Of a stretch of DNA of 64,000 nt, positions 18,896 to 30,141 are shown piece by piece (position 1 is the stretch's first letter; the number at the start of each line of letters is the position of its first letter). The notes beneath the pieces are model-generated. The model had not been told where the DNA came from and did no database searches. It worked only from the letters and a program-made list of their open reading frames with translations. The DNA is from Streptomyces sp. I05A-00742 (lineage in GTDB: Bacteria; Actinomycetota; Actinomycetes; Streptomycetales; Streptomycetaceae). Location: NCBI RefSeq assembly GCF_013055795.1, contig NZ_JABETO010000019.1, forward strand, positions 1-64,000, given 5' to 3'. Made by a program: the position numbers and the translations under genes.

Positions 18896-19552
18896 TTACC
18901 AGCCGCGCTCGCGCCACTCCGCGAGGTGGGGACGCTCCGCGCCGAGGGTGGTGTCCGCGCCGTGCCCGGGGTAGACCCAGGTCTCGTCCGGGAGCCGCCC
19001 GAAGAGCTTGGTCTCGACGTCGCCGAGCAGACTGGCGAACGCCTTCGGGTCGTTGTGGGTGTTCCCGACGCCGCCGGGGAAGAGGCAGTCGCCCGTGAAC
19101 AGGTGCGGGTGGCCGTGCGGGTCGTCGTAGACGAGCGCGATGCTGCCCGGGGTGTGGCCCACCAGATGGACGGCGGTGAGGGCCACCCGGCCCACGCGGA
19201 GGGTGTCGCCGTCCTCGACGGGCACGTCCGTGGGCACCGGGATGCCCTCGGCGTCGTACCGGCCCGCGCAGGTGCGGGCGCCGGTGGCGTCGACCACCTC
19301 GCGCAGCGCGCCCCAGTGGTCGGCGTGCCGGTGGGTGGTGACCACGGTGGCGATCCCGCTGTCACCGATCAGACCCAGCAGGGTGTGCGGCTCGGCGGCG
19401 GCGTCGATCAGCAGCTGCTCGTCGGTCGCGCGGCAGCGCAGCAGATAGGCGTTGTTGTCCATCGGCCCGACCGCGACCTTGGAGATCATCAGGTCGGTCA
19501 GCTCGTGTACGTCGGCTGCCCCGCCGACCTTCACCGTTCCGGTGTATGCCAT
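18896..19552 (-). CDS. MBL-fold metallo-hydrolase (glyoxalase II-like)
   Basis: 218 residues. Zinc ligands: THRHADH at about residues 73-79, then HLVGHTPGS with the next His, FTGDCLF with the bridging Asp, and YPGHGADT with the last His. The order and spacing match hydroxyacylglutathione-hydrolase-like MBL proteins. Actinomycetes use mycothiol rather than glutathione, so a thioester of another thiol is the likelier substrate. It lies directly downstream of a mycothiol-dependent-type isomerase on the same strand with a 55-bp gap, which suits a thiol-linked detoxification pair. Confidence 0.85.
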   Translation of the reverse strand: MAYTGTVKVGGAADVHELTDLMISKVAVGPMDNNAYLLRCRATDEQLLIDAAAEPHTLLGLIGDSGIATVVTTHRHADHWGALREVVDATGARTCAGRYDAEGIPVPTDVPVEDGDTLRVGRVALTAVHLVGHTPGSIALVYDDPHGHPHLFTGDCLFPGGVGNTHNDPKAFASLLGDVETKLFGRLPDETWVYPGHGADTTLGAERPHLAEWRERGW

Positions 19553-19607
19553 GGGATCAGCCTAGTTCCTCGGTACGACAACGGGCCCGGCGGCCGCTCC
19601 CCGGCGC

Positions 19608-20294
19608 TCACAGCGGGGGCATGGCCGGGACGAGCGCCCCGCCGGTCCCCAGGGTCGAGCCGTCGCGCCGGCCGGCGAGCCAGCCCAGCAGCGCGGGCGC
19701 CGGGCCGGTGACGCGGACCGGCCGTCCGTCCGTGCTCCCGGTTCGCCACTCGCGCCCGTCCTCCGCGGTGACGAGCAGGGACGGTACCTCGGGGTGGCCG
19801 GAGAACCGCCGGGCCAGGAAGTCGATCTCCCGGTCGGTGAACTCCGCCGGGAGGTCCTCCAGCTCGTAGCCGACACCGAGGTCGACGTGGTGCAGCTCGA
19901 TCTCGATGAGCCGCCGGAAGGGCACCCGGGAGGCACGGTCCGTGACGCCGTTGCGCAGGGTGACCGTCCGGGAGAGGTCGGCGGGGGCGGCGGCCGTGTC
20001 CAGGAAGCGCCGGGAGCTGTCGAGCAGGTCCGCCAGATGGACGGCGAGGGGGCGCGGGGCGTCCCGTTCGATGTCGGCGTCCCGTACCTCGGCGCCGGCG
20101 TACATGGGCCGCCCGGTGAGCACGTTGACCAGGGCGTCGGCGTTCCGCGCGAGGTGGGCCAGGACGTGGCCGCGGGTCCAGCCCGGGAGCCGGGACGCCT
20201 CGGGGAGGGCGGATTCCGGCAGCTTCTCCACCACGCCCAGCAGCCGTTCCGTGGCCTCGTCGACCAGGGCGAGATCGTGCTCGTGATCAACCAT
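19608..20294 (-). CDS. Maleylpyruvate isomerase/DinB-like mycothiol-dependent enzyme
   Basis: 228 residues of the MDMPI/DinB-like four-helix family. LPGWTRGHVLAHLARNADAL at about residues 35-54 holds the first His of the metal site. IEIELHHVDLG near 145 holds the HxxxD-type ligands, and a C-terminal MDMPI domain follows. Members catalyse mycothiol-dependent isomerisation or S-transfer. The start MVDHEHD at 20294 is chosen because upstream in-frame sequence is low-complexity and non-family. It is divergent from uvrA. Confidence 0.82.
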   Translation of the reverse strand: MVDHEHDLALVDEATERLLGVVEKLPESALPEASRLPGWTRGHVLAHLARNADALVNVLTGRPMYAGAEVRDADIERDAPRPLAVHLADLLDSSRRFLDTAAAPADLSRTVTLRNGVTDRASRVPFRRLIEIELHHVDLGVGYELEDLPAEFTDREIDFLARRFSGHPEVPSLLVTAEDGREWRTGSTDGRPVRVTGPAPALLGWLAGRRDGSTLGTGGALVPAMPPL

Positions 20295-20545
20295 GGGCCG
20301 ACGATAGCGCCGCCACTCGTTCGGGTGAAGGAGACGGACTCCGGCCGTAAATCGAATGTGCGTGCTATACGCTCGGGATGCGGCATCCTGGAGAGATGGC
20401 CGCAGCGCTCTCGTACCCTGGCCGGGTCGGGAGCATCGCTCCGCACTGACCCCTGCTCCCGCGACGGGCCGCCACTCGGGCGGCGTCGCGCGGCGGCGGG
20501 GCCGGCGCACCCCCCTTCGTCTTCTCAAGAAAGGTGCTGACCGGC

Positions 20546-23557
<3,012 letters not shown>

Positions 23558-23574
23558 GACACCCCGGTACGTGC

Positions 23575-23608
23575 TCCGGTCCCGGATCCGCAGAGGTCCG
23601 GGACCGGA
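23575..23608 (+). terminator. Hairpin terminator after uvrA
   Basis: TCCGGTCCCGGA pairs perfectly with TCCGGGACCGGA (12 bp, 10-nt loop), 18 bases after the uvrA stop. It lies between convergent genes and could act on both. Confidence 0.8.
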
Positions 23609-23635
23609 CGCGTCCCCGGCCGGCCGGTAGCCTCG

Positions 23636-23659
23636 CCCGTCGGCCCGTCGGCCCGTCGG
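23636..23659. repeat. Three tandem 8-bp copies of CCCGTCGG
   Basis: Perfect CCCGTCGG units at 23636, 23644 and 23652, just before the end of the convergent sugar kinase gene. A simple repeat, probably a slippage product, with no visible function. Confidence 0.6.
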
Positions 23660-23667
23660 CCCGCCCG

Positions 23668-24585
23668 TCAGTCCGCCAGTTCCGCCGCGAACGGCGGCTC
23701 CGCCCCCGCCCGGGAGCAGGTCGCCGCCGCGGCGCGGGCCGCGAAGGCCAGCGTGGCGCGCCACTTCAGCGCGCCCAGCCCGGCCAGGGCCTCCCGCGAC
23801 AGCGCCCCGGCCGACCACAAGGCGTGCAGCAGGGCCGCGTTCACCGTGTCGCCGGCGCCTATGGTGTCCACGACCTCCGTCCGCACCGCGGGCACCGTGT
23901 GCCTCCCGCCGTCACGGGTGTACACCGACATCCCTTCCGCACCGCGCGTCAGCACGACCGCGGACGGCCCCTCCGCCAGGAAGTCCTCGGGACCACCGCC
24001 CAGCCAGTCCGCGTCCTCCTGCGACAGCTTCAGCAGCGTCACCCGCGGCAGCCAGGACCGGAAGCGCGCCCGGTACGCGGCGGCGTCGGGGATGATCCCG
24101 GCCCGGACGTTGGGGTCGAGCAGGGTGAGGACGCCCCGCTCCGCCTCCCGCCGCAGCAGTTCCTCGTACGCGCTCGCCCCCGGCTCCAGCACCAGCGAGC
24201 AGGTGCCCAGGCACAGGGCCGCGGTGGTGTCCGGCAGCCGGGCGGGGGCCGTGAACAGCCGGTCGGCCGTGCCCTGGGCGTAGAAGCCGTAGCCCGCCGA
24301 GCCGTCGCTGCCGATGGCCGCGACCGCCAGGGTCGTCGGCTCCGGTCCCCGCCGGACGAGCGAGACGTCCACGCCCGCCGAGCGCAGCCCCGCCAGCAGT
24401 GCCTCGCCGAAGCCGTCCGTCGACACCCGCGAGCAGAAGGCGGTGGGGGCGCCCAGCCGCCCGAGCGCCACCGCGGTGTTGTACGGGCCGCCGCCCCGGC
24501 GGGGCAGCAGCGCGGGCAGGGACGCGGCCCCGTCCGCGGGGTCCGGCACGAGGTCGATCAGGGCTTCTCCGGCCACGACGATCAC
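23668..24585 (-). CDS. PfkB-family carbohydrate kinase (fructokinase-like)
   Basis: 305 residues of the ribokinase/PfkB family. It opens with VVAGEALIDLVP. The first signature is GGGPYNTAVALGRLG at about residues 30-44, and the C-terminal ATP/catalytic signature is DTIGAGDTVNAALL with the catalytic Asp at GAGD. The pattern is closest to bacterial fructokinases, but the sugar cannot be fixed. The GTG at 24585 has AAGGAA at a good distance; upstream ATGs add unrelated sequence. It is divergent from the Rieske lipoprotein gene by 131 bp. Confidence 0.85.
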   Translation of the reverse strand: MIVVAGEALIDLVPDPADGAASLPALLPRRGGGPYNTAVALGRLGAPTAFCSRVSTDGFGEALLAGLRSAGVDVSLVRRGPEPTTLAVAAIGSDGSAGYGFYAQGTADRLFTAPARLPDTTAALCLGTCSLVLEPGASAYEELLRREAERGVLTLLDPNVRAGIIPDAAAYRARFRSWLPRVTLLKLSQEDADWLGGGPEDFLAEGPSAVVLTRGAEGMSVYTRDGGRHTVPAVRTEVVDTIGAGDTVNAALLHALWSAGALSREALAGLGALKWRATLAFAARAAAATCSRAGAEPPFAAELAD

Positions 24586-24716
24586 GAGAAGTTCCTTTCC
24601 GCTGCGGAGGCCCACCCTGCCACGGGAGGGACACGCGGCCGGGGCCGGTATCGTCGGGAACCGTCCGTCGCAGCAGCTCGGGCGGCCCAGCCGCCGTCGT
24701 ATCCGTGGGAGCCTCC

Positions 24717-25154
24717 ATGACCAGCCAGCAGCCCGCACCTTGCTGCACTTCCCGTCGTACCGTGCTGCGCGGGGCCGCGCTGGCGGGCGCGGCGGGGCTG
24801 GGTGTCACCGCCTGCGGCGGAGAGCCGGGCGGCGAGGCGTCCCCGACGCCCACCGCCCCCGTGGAGCTCGGCGCGGCGAGCGAGGTCCCCCTCGGCGGGG
24901 CGCGGCTCTACCGCGAGGAGCGGCTGATGGTCGCCCAGCCGAAGAAGGGGGAGTACAAGGCGTTCAGCGCCGTGTGCACCCACGCCGGCTGCGTCGTCTC
25001 CAAGATCGAGGACGGTACGGCGATCTGCAATTGCCACGGCAGCAGGTTCGACGCGAACACCGGCAAGGTGCTCCACGGACCGGCCACCGTCCCGCTGCCC
25101 GACGTACCGGTGCGGGTGACCGGCGACCGCCTGGTGGCGGGCCCGAAGAGCTGA
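24717..25154 (+). CDS. Rieske (2Fe-2S) protein, Tat-exported lipoprotein type
   Basis: 145 residues. The N-terminus has a twin-arginine-like SRRTVLRGAALAG motif, a hydrophobic core and a lipobox-like GVTAC near residue 32. Export by Tat and lipid anchoring are therefore likely. The Rieske cluster ligands are CTHAGC (about residue 87) and CNCHGS (about 106). Size and make-up match small Streptomyces Rieske lipoproteins rather than QcrA. The electron partner is unknown. The start is chosen for GGGAG five bases before the ATG. Confidence 0.87.
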   Translation: MTSQQPAPCCTSRRTVLRGAALAGAAGLGVTACGGEPGGEASPTPTAPVELGAASEVPLGGARLYREERLMVAQPKKGEYKAFSAVCTHAGCVVSKIEDGTAICNCHGSRFDANTGKVLHGPATVPLPDVPVRVTGDRLVAGPKS

Positions 25155-25168
25155 GCCCCACAGGAAGG

Positions 25169-26107
25169 TCAGGCCCAGTCCCACCCGATCCCCACGATCC
25201 CCGGCCGTACCGCCTGTTCCACCAGATGCACCCCCGGGTGCCGCCCGGTCAGGGTCAGCTCCTCCTGACCGCTGCGCGGCGCGCTCGCGGAGGTCTGGGC
25301 GAAACGGCGGCAGCGCACGGGCAGCGCGGCGGCGTCGAAGCGCACCTGGAGGACGTACTGTCCGCCCGCGAAGCTGAACCCGCGGACGTACTCGCTGCTC
25401 GGGCCGCCCGTCCCGTCGTCGAACGCGTAGCCCAGAAGATACGTTTCGCCCACCCGTAGCCGGGTGTCGAACAGCAGCTCCGCGACCAGGACCCCCGCCC
25501 CGGAGTGCCACCGGACGCGCCCCACCCGGCAGTTCTCGGTGGCCCGCACGGCGATCCGGGCCGGGTCGCAGCCCGCGTCCCCGTAGTGGATGGCGACATA
25601 GCGGTCCACGCCGTCCCGGTGGGCCCGGACGACGTGGTGGGAGTCGCGGCCGCGCAGCTCGCGCCCCGCTCCTATGCGGACGTGCTCCAGGTGGCAGACC
25701 GTGTGGAGGCCGCCGTCGGCCGGTGACTCCAGCTCGGCGAGGAGCCGTTCGACGGCCCGGGCCTCGTCCATGAGGGAGCGTAACGAGCGGGCGGCGGGCC
25801 GTTCGGCTCCCGGTCCTGCCGCCGGTTCGAGCAGCCGGGTCAGGGACTGCGCGGGCAGGTCGAGGATCTCCTCCAGCAGTCGCACCGCCCGCAGCGACTC
25901 GGGCCGCCGCGGCCGCCGGGCACCCTGTTGCCAGTAACTGAGGCTCGTCACACCCACGGTGACGCCCCGTTGGGCGAGCCTGCGCTGCACCCGGTGGAGC
26001 GCCAGGCCGCGCGCCGCCAGCGCGGTGCGCAGCGCCAGGTGGAAGGGCCCGGTGCGCAGCGCCCGGGCCAGCGCGGCCTCGGCCGCCACGGAGCTGGTAC
26101 GTACCAT
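25169..26107 (-). CDS. XRE-like transcriptional regulator with a TTA codon
   Basis: 312 residues. Residues 5-65 look like a helix-turn-helix region of XRE type: ALRTALAARGLALHRVQRRL, then TSLSYWQQGARRP, a recognition-helix-like stretch also seen in Streptomyces developmental regulators. Residues 65-120 are helical. Residues 130-312 form a beta-rich domain without known motifs. Codon 109 (25781-25783) is TTA, very rare here, implying dependence on the bldA tRNA. The ATG at 26107 has GGAGG ten bases upstream; a longer frame to 26311 was rejected. It is divergent from the cysteine protease gene and may control it; this is inference. Confidence 0.7.
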   Translation of the reverse strand: MVRTSSVAAEAALARALRTGPFHLALRTALAARGLALHRVQRRLAQRGVTVGVTSLSYWQQGARRPRRPESLRAVRLLEEILDLPAQSLTRLLEPAAGPGAERPAARSLRSLMDEARAVERLLAELESPADGGLHTVCHLEHVRIGAGRELRGRDSHHVVRAHRDGVDRYVAIHYGDAGCDPARIAVRATENCRVGRVRWHSGAGVLVAELLFDTRLRVGETYLLGYAFDDGTGGPSSEYVRGFSFAGGQYVLQVRFDAAALPVRCRRFAQTSASAPRSGQEELTLTGRHPGVHLVEQAVRPGIVGIGWDWA

Positions 26108-26124
26108 GCCGCTCGCTGCCTCCT

Positions 26125-26136
26125 GTGAATATTCAC
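26125..26136. promoter_or_regulatory. Perfect 12-bp palindrome GTGAATATTCAC
   Basis: This lies 18 bp upstream of the regulator start in the regulator-protease divergent region. It is notably AT-rich for the surroundings. Two GTTCAC half-sites follow at 26198 and 26218, 20 bp apart. A good candidate for the binding site of the adjacent regulator, controlling itself and possibly the protease. Confidence 0.5.
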
Positions 26137-26346
26137 TCGGGGTGACCGGGGCCACGGCCGTGAGAAGGGCCGAATTCCTCCTGGCGGGGCAGGAGGCGTT
26201 CACACCCGTCGCGATCCGTTCACTCCGGTGTTCCCCCCGGCATTCAAGCCGGTTGACCGGAACCGGACAACATCCGATGCTCCTCACCAGCGTCCGGACG
26301 CGCTCCTCCACCGAACCACCCCACCACCATCACGGGAGGAACGCCC

Positions 26347-26982
26347 ATGTCCCGTGCCTCGGCACAGCACCACAGACCCCCCATATCCCGCACCCCCCGC
26401 CCCCGCGCGAGACGGCTCTCCGTCGCCGCCCTCGCGGCCACCGCACTGATCGCCTTCCCCGCCGCCACGGCCACCGCCGCCCCCACCGGCCAGGACGTAC
26501 GCGGCGCCAACCGGCTCGGCATCACCATGCAGGCCCAGGAGAAGACCAACTGGTGCTGGGCCGCCTCCGGCAACACCATCGCCACCTGGTTCGGCCGCAA
26601 GTACAGCCAGAACCAGTTCTGCAACGCCGCCTTCAACCGGCAGCAGGGCACCACCTGCCCCAACAACCAGGCCACGCTGGGCAATGTGCAGAACGCCCTC
26701 TCCTGGGCCGGCATCAACCGCGGCTCCTACGTGGACGGCTGGCTGCGCTACACCACCGTGCAGAGCGAGATCAACGCGGGACGGCCGATCGAGACCCGCA
26801 TCGGCTGGAAGTCGGGCGGCGGCCACATGCACGTCATCTACGGCTACGACACCGCCAACGACATGGTCTATTGGGGCGATCCCTGGCAGACCAGCAACCG
26901 CTACAACTGGGCGCAGCACGGCTGGTACGTCGACAACAACCGGTTCTCCTGGACGCATTCGCTCTACCGGATCGGCGGGTGA
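26347..26982 (+). CDS. Secreted papain-like cysteine protease, AvrRpt2/C70-like
   Basis: 211 residues. A long Tat/Sec-type signal with an arginine-rich n-region runs to TATAAPTG (cleavage near residue 44). The mature part is about 165 residues. The nucleophile motif is NWCWAASG with Cys70. GGGHMHVIYGYD places the likely catalytic His160, and YWGDPW gives Asp178. This Cys-His-Asp order and the NWCWAA box are those of the AvrRpt2 (C70)/C39-like papain fold. GGAGGAACGCCC before the ATG supports the start. Natural substrate unknown. It is followed after 4 bp by a membrane-anchored partner gene. Confidence 0.85.
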   Translation: MSRASAQHHRPPISRTPRPRARRLSVAALAATALIAFPAATATAAPTGQDVRGANRLGITMQAQEKTNWCWAASGNTIATWFGRKYSQNQFCNAAFNRQQGTTCPNNQATLGNVQNALSWAGINRGSYVDGWLRYTTVQSEINAGRPIETRIGWKSGGGHMHVIYGYDTANDMVYWGDPWQTSNRYNWAQHGWYVDNNRFSWTHSLYRIGG

Positions 26983-26986
26983 CGTC

Positions 26987-27847
26987 ATGACCGAGCGCAC
27001 TCCCCACCGCACCGGTACCGGCCGGAGGTACACCCGCGCGGCCGCCGCCGCGGCCCTGGCCACGGGCCTGCTCGCCCTCACCCCGCTTGCCCACGCCGCG
27101 TCGTCCTCCGGGGCCGCGGCTCCCGCGCCGCCTCCCGCGGCCGGACTGGCGGCGGCCCATGACGCGGCCGCGGCGCCCGGGACGCTGGACACCCTGTCCC
27201 GGTTCTTCGCCCGCGACGGCGCGATCGCCAAGGCGGACGCGAAGCCGCGGATCGAGGGCGCGACCGTGCCCGTCTACTCCCTCTCGCCCGACTTCGTGGC
27301 CGGCAAACGGAACGCGCCCGTCGCGGGCCTCGACTACCTGGCCAGCAAGGCCGTCTCGGCCGACGGCCAGAAGGCGTCCGTGTGGATGGCCGGCGGCGGC
27401 ACCGCGTGGAAGGTCGTCAACATCGCCACCGGCGACGACGAGACCCGCTACGCGGCCGAGGGCGCCAAGAAGCTCAGCGGCGGCACCGTGTTCCGCGAAC
27501 CGCAGGTCAACGGCTGGTTCGTCCAGCGCGACAACTGGGTCCTGCCCCTCAACACCGAGGCCGTCCGGGCCGTCGGCGCCCGCGGCACCACGCTGGACGC
27601 CTACCGCGACCGGGTCGGGAAGGCGTACGGCGACAAGCTGCCGGGCTCCGCGTACGCGAAGAAGGGCCTGGCGGGCGGCTACTCCGCGGCACAGGACGTG
27701 ACCGACGCCGCGGCCCCCGCTCCCCGGGCCTCGGAGCCGGACGGCTCCGGCTCCTCCCCGGCCACGACGGTGGCCGCCTCGGCCGGAGGTGCCGCCGTGG
27801 CCCTCGGCCTCACCATCGTGGCGGTGCGCAGGCTCCGGCGTCGCTGA
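26987..27847 (+). CDS. Secreted, C-terminally anchored protein coupled to the cysteine protease
   Basis: 286 residues. A signal peptide (TRAAAAAALATGLLALTPLAHA) ends near residue 38. Then comes a globular domain of about 170 residues with no recognised motif, and a Pro/Ser/Ala/Asp-rich stalk. It ends in a single membrane helix (about 262-280) and the basic RRLRRR, a type I topology with a short cytosolic tail. The start is 4 bp after the protease stop, so the two are translationally coupled. It could be a substrate, inhibitor, receptor or surface tether for the protease; none is shown by sequence. Confidence 0.75.
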   Translation: MTERTPHRTGTGRRYTRAAAAAALATGLLALTPLAHAASSSGAAAPAPPPAAGLAAAHDAAAAPGTLDTLSRFFARDGAIAKADAKPRIEGATVPVYSLSPDFVAGKRNAPVAGLDYLASKAVSADGQKASVWMAGGGTAWKVVNIATGDDETRYAAEGAKKLSGGTVFREPQVNGWFVQRDNWVLPLNTEAVRAVGARGTTLDAYRDRVGKAYGDKLPGSAYAKKGLAGGYSAAQDVTDAAAPAPRASEPDGSGSSPATTVAASAGGAAVALGLTIVAVRRLRRR

Positions 27848-27885
27848 CCGACGCCGGCACCCCCCACCCGGCACCGCCCCGCACG

Positions 27886-27922
27886 CTCCGGCCCCGGCGC
27901 CCTCCACGCGCCGGGGCCGGAG
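27886..27922 (+). terminator. Hairpin terminator after the protease module
   Basis: A perfect 15-bp stem (CTCCGGCCCCGGCGC with its complement) and a 7-nt loop, 38 bp after the anchored-protein stop. It separates this module from uvrC. Confidence 0.85.
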
Positions 27923-27953
27923 CCGGTGGCCCCCCGACGCTGCGACAATGGTC

Positions 27954-27976
27954 CTGTCAGTGCCCGCAAGTAGGGT
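27954..27976 (+). promoter_or_regulatory. RecA-NDp/PafBC-type DNA-damage promoter of uvrC
   Basis: CTGTCAGTG (27954-27962), exactly 8 nt, then TAGGGT (27971-27976), seven bases before the uvrC ATG. Only the first, weakly conserved base differs from tTGTCRgtg-N8-TAnnnT. Placement relative to the ATG is nearly identical to that at uvrB, predicting a leaderless mRNA. Confidence 0.78.
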
Positions 27977-27983
27977 GTGTGAC

Positions 27984-29990
27984 ATGGCCGACCCCAGCAG
28001 CTACCGACCCAAGCCGGGACAGATCCCCGACTCGCCCGGGGTGTACCGGTTCCGTGACGAGCACGGGCGGGTGATCTACGTCGGGAAGGCGAAGAGCCTG
28101 CGCCAGCGGCTCTCCTCGTACTTCCAGGACCTCGCTGGCCTGCACCCGCGCACCCGCACCATGGTCACCACGGCCGCCTCCGTGGAGTGGACCGTGGTCG
28201 GCACCGAGGTCGAGGCGCTGCAGCTGGAGTACACCTGGATCAAGGAGTACGACCCGCGCTTCAACGTGAAGTACCGCGACGACAAGAGCTATCCCTACCT
28301 CGCGGTCACCCTGAACGAGGAGTTCCCGCGCGTCCAGGTCATGCGCGGCGCGAAGAAGAAGGGCGTGCGCTACTTCGGGCCCTACGGGCACGCCTGGGCG
28401 ATCCGCGAGACCGTCGACCTGATGCTCCGTGTCTTTCCCGTCCGCACCTGCTCCGCCGGGGTGTTCAAGCGCTCCGCCCAGATCGGCCGCCCCTGTCTGC
28501 TCGGCTACATCGGCAAGTGCTCCGCGCCCTGCGTCGGCCGCGTCACCCCCGAGGAGCACCGCGAACTGGCCGAGGAGTTCTGCGACTTCATGGCCGGCCG
28601 CACCGGTGCCTACATCCGCCGTCTGGAGAAGCGGATGCAGGAGGCGGCCGAGGAGATGGAGTACGAGCGGGCCGCCCGGCTCCGTGACGACATAGAGGCG
28701 CTCCGGCGTGCCATGGAGAAGAACGCCGTGGTCCTCGCCGACGCCACCGACGCCGATCTGATCGCGGTCGCCGAGGACGAGCTGGAGGCGGCCGTGCAGA
28801 TCTTCCACGTCCGCGGCGGCCGGGTGCGCGGCCAGCGCGGCTGGGTGACCGACAAGGTCGAGGCGGTGGACACCGCGGGCCTGGTCGAGCACGCCCTCCA
28901 GCAGCTCTACGGCGAGGAACAGGGCGACGCGGTCCCCAAGGAGGTCCTCGTCCCCGCCCTGCCGGACCCCGTCGAGCCGGTGTCCGAGTGGCTCGCCGCC
29001 CGTCGCGGCTCCCGGGTCGACCTGCGCATCCCGCAGCGCGGCGACAAGAAGGACCTGATGGCGACGGTCCAGCGCAACGCCCAGCAGGCGCTGGCCCTGC
29101 ACAAGACCAAGCGCGCCTCCGACCTGACCACCCGCTCCCGGGCCCTGGAGGAGATCGCCGAGGCCCTGGGGCTGGACTCGGCGCCGCTGCGCGTCGAGTG
29201 CTTCGACATCTCCCACCTCCAGGGGCAGGACGTGGTGGCGTCCATGGTGGTCTTCGAGGACGGGCTGGCGCGCAAGAGCGAGTATCGCCGCTTCCAGATC
29301 AAGAGCTTCGAGGGGCAGGACGACGTCCGCTCGATGCACGAGGTCGTCTCCCGCCGCTTCCGGCGCTACATCCGGGAGAGCCAGAAGACGGGGGAGTGGG
29401 CCGTAGAAGAGCCAGCGGAGGCGGCGGACGCGGCGGAAGCCATGGACGACACCGCGGGCCCCCGCGACGACAACGGCCGCCCCAAGCGCTTCGCCTACCC
29501 GCCGCAGCTGGTCGTGGTCGACGGCGGCCGGCCCCAGGTCCAGGCCGCCCGCCGGGCCCTGGACGAGCTCGGCATCGCCGACGTCGCCGTCTGCGGGCTC
29601 GCCAAGCGCCTGGAGGAGGTCTGGCTGCCGGACGACGAGGACCCGGTCGTGCTGCCCCGCACCAGCGAGGGCCTGTACCTGCTCCAGCGCGTCCGCGACG
29701 AGGCGCACCGGTTCGCCATCACCTATCAGCGCGGCAAGCGGGCCAAGTCGATGAAGGCGTCCCCGCTCGACGCCGTCGCCGGCCTGGGCGAGAGCCGCAA
29801 GCAGGCGCTGCTCAAGCACTTCGGCTCGGTCAAACGGCTGCGGTCGGCCACCGTGGAGCAGATCTGCGAGGTCCCCGGCATCGGCCGGAAGACCGCCCTC
29901 GCCGTCGCCGCGACACTGGCCGAAAGCGCTCCGTCCGCCCCCGCCGTCAACACGGCGACGGGCGAGATCCTGGAGGAGACGGAGGGATGA
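27984..29990 (+). CDS. uvrC: Excinuclease ABC subunit C
   Basis: 668 residues. UvrC makes both incisions in nucleotide excision repair. The N-terminal GIY-YIG nuclease reads PGVYRFRD...VIYVGKAKSLRQRL at about residues 17-42. A cysteine-containing segment (CLLGYIGKCSAPC) follows near 170. A UVR domain (EEMEYERAARLRDDIEAL) near 225 binds UvrB. The RNase H-like endonuclease domain includes VECFDISHLQG and VVDGGRPQ, and tandem helix-hairpin-helix motifs (VAGLGESRKQALLKHFGS, ICEVPGIGRKTA) end the protein. A hydrophilic insertion rich in Glu/Ala/Asp lies within the nuclease domain near 470-500. Confidence 0.97.
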   Translation: MADPSSYRPKPGQIPDSPGVYRFRDEHGRVIYVGKAKSLRQRLSSYFQDLAGLHPRTRTMVTTAASVEWTVVGTEVEALQLEYTWIKEYDPRFNVKYRDDKSYPYLAVTLNEEFPRVQVMRGAKKKGVRYFGPYGHAWAIRETVDLMLRVFPVRTCSAGVFKRSAQIGRPCLLGYIGKCSAPCVGRVTPEEHRELAEEFCDFMAGRTGAYIRRLEKRMQEAAEEMEYERAARLRDDIEALRRAMEKNAVVLADATDADLIAVAEDELEAAVQIFHVRGGRVRGQRGWVTDKVEAVDTAGLVEHALQQLYGEEQGDAVPKEVLVPALPDPVEPVSEWLAARRGSRVDLRIPQRGDKKDLMATVQRNAQQALALHKTKRASDLTTRSRALEEIAEALGLDSAPLRVECFDISHLQGQDVVASMVVFEDGLARKSEYRRFQIKSFEGQDDVRSMHEVVSRRFRRYIRESQKTGEWAVEEPAEAADAAEAMDDTAGPRDDNGRPKRFAYPPQLVVVDGGRPQVQAARRALDELGIADVAVCGLAKRLEEVWLPDDEDPVVLPRTSEGLYLLQRVRDEAHRFAITYQRGKRAKSMKASPLDAVAGLGESRKQALLKHFGSVKRLRSATVEQICEVPGIGRKTALAVAATLAESAPSAPAVNTATGEILEETEG

Positions 29991-30141
29991 TGGAGGCGAC
30001 CGCGCGGAGCGCGGGCGCGGCCGGCGGGCGCGTGACCCCGGCCCCGCCTCCGGGCCCTGCGAGGATCAGGGAACACAGAGCACACGGCAGGCCGGTACGG
30101 GGCCGCGACCACGGCCCCGCCGGCAGAACGGGGGACACCTC

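Noticed and set aside
20355..20385. Possible LexA (SOS) box before uvrA
   Set aside because: TCGAATGTGCGTG keeps only one half of the TCGAAC-N4-GTTCGA palindrome; the second half does not match.
30133..30140. GACAC, the WhiA-binding pentamer, just before rapZ in the whiA operon
   Set aside because: Five bases occur by chance very often in GC-rich DNA, and no paired WhiB-type context or conservation data are available here.
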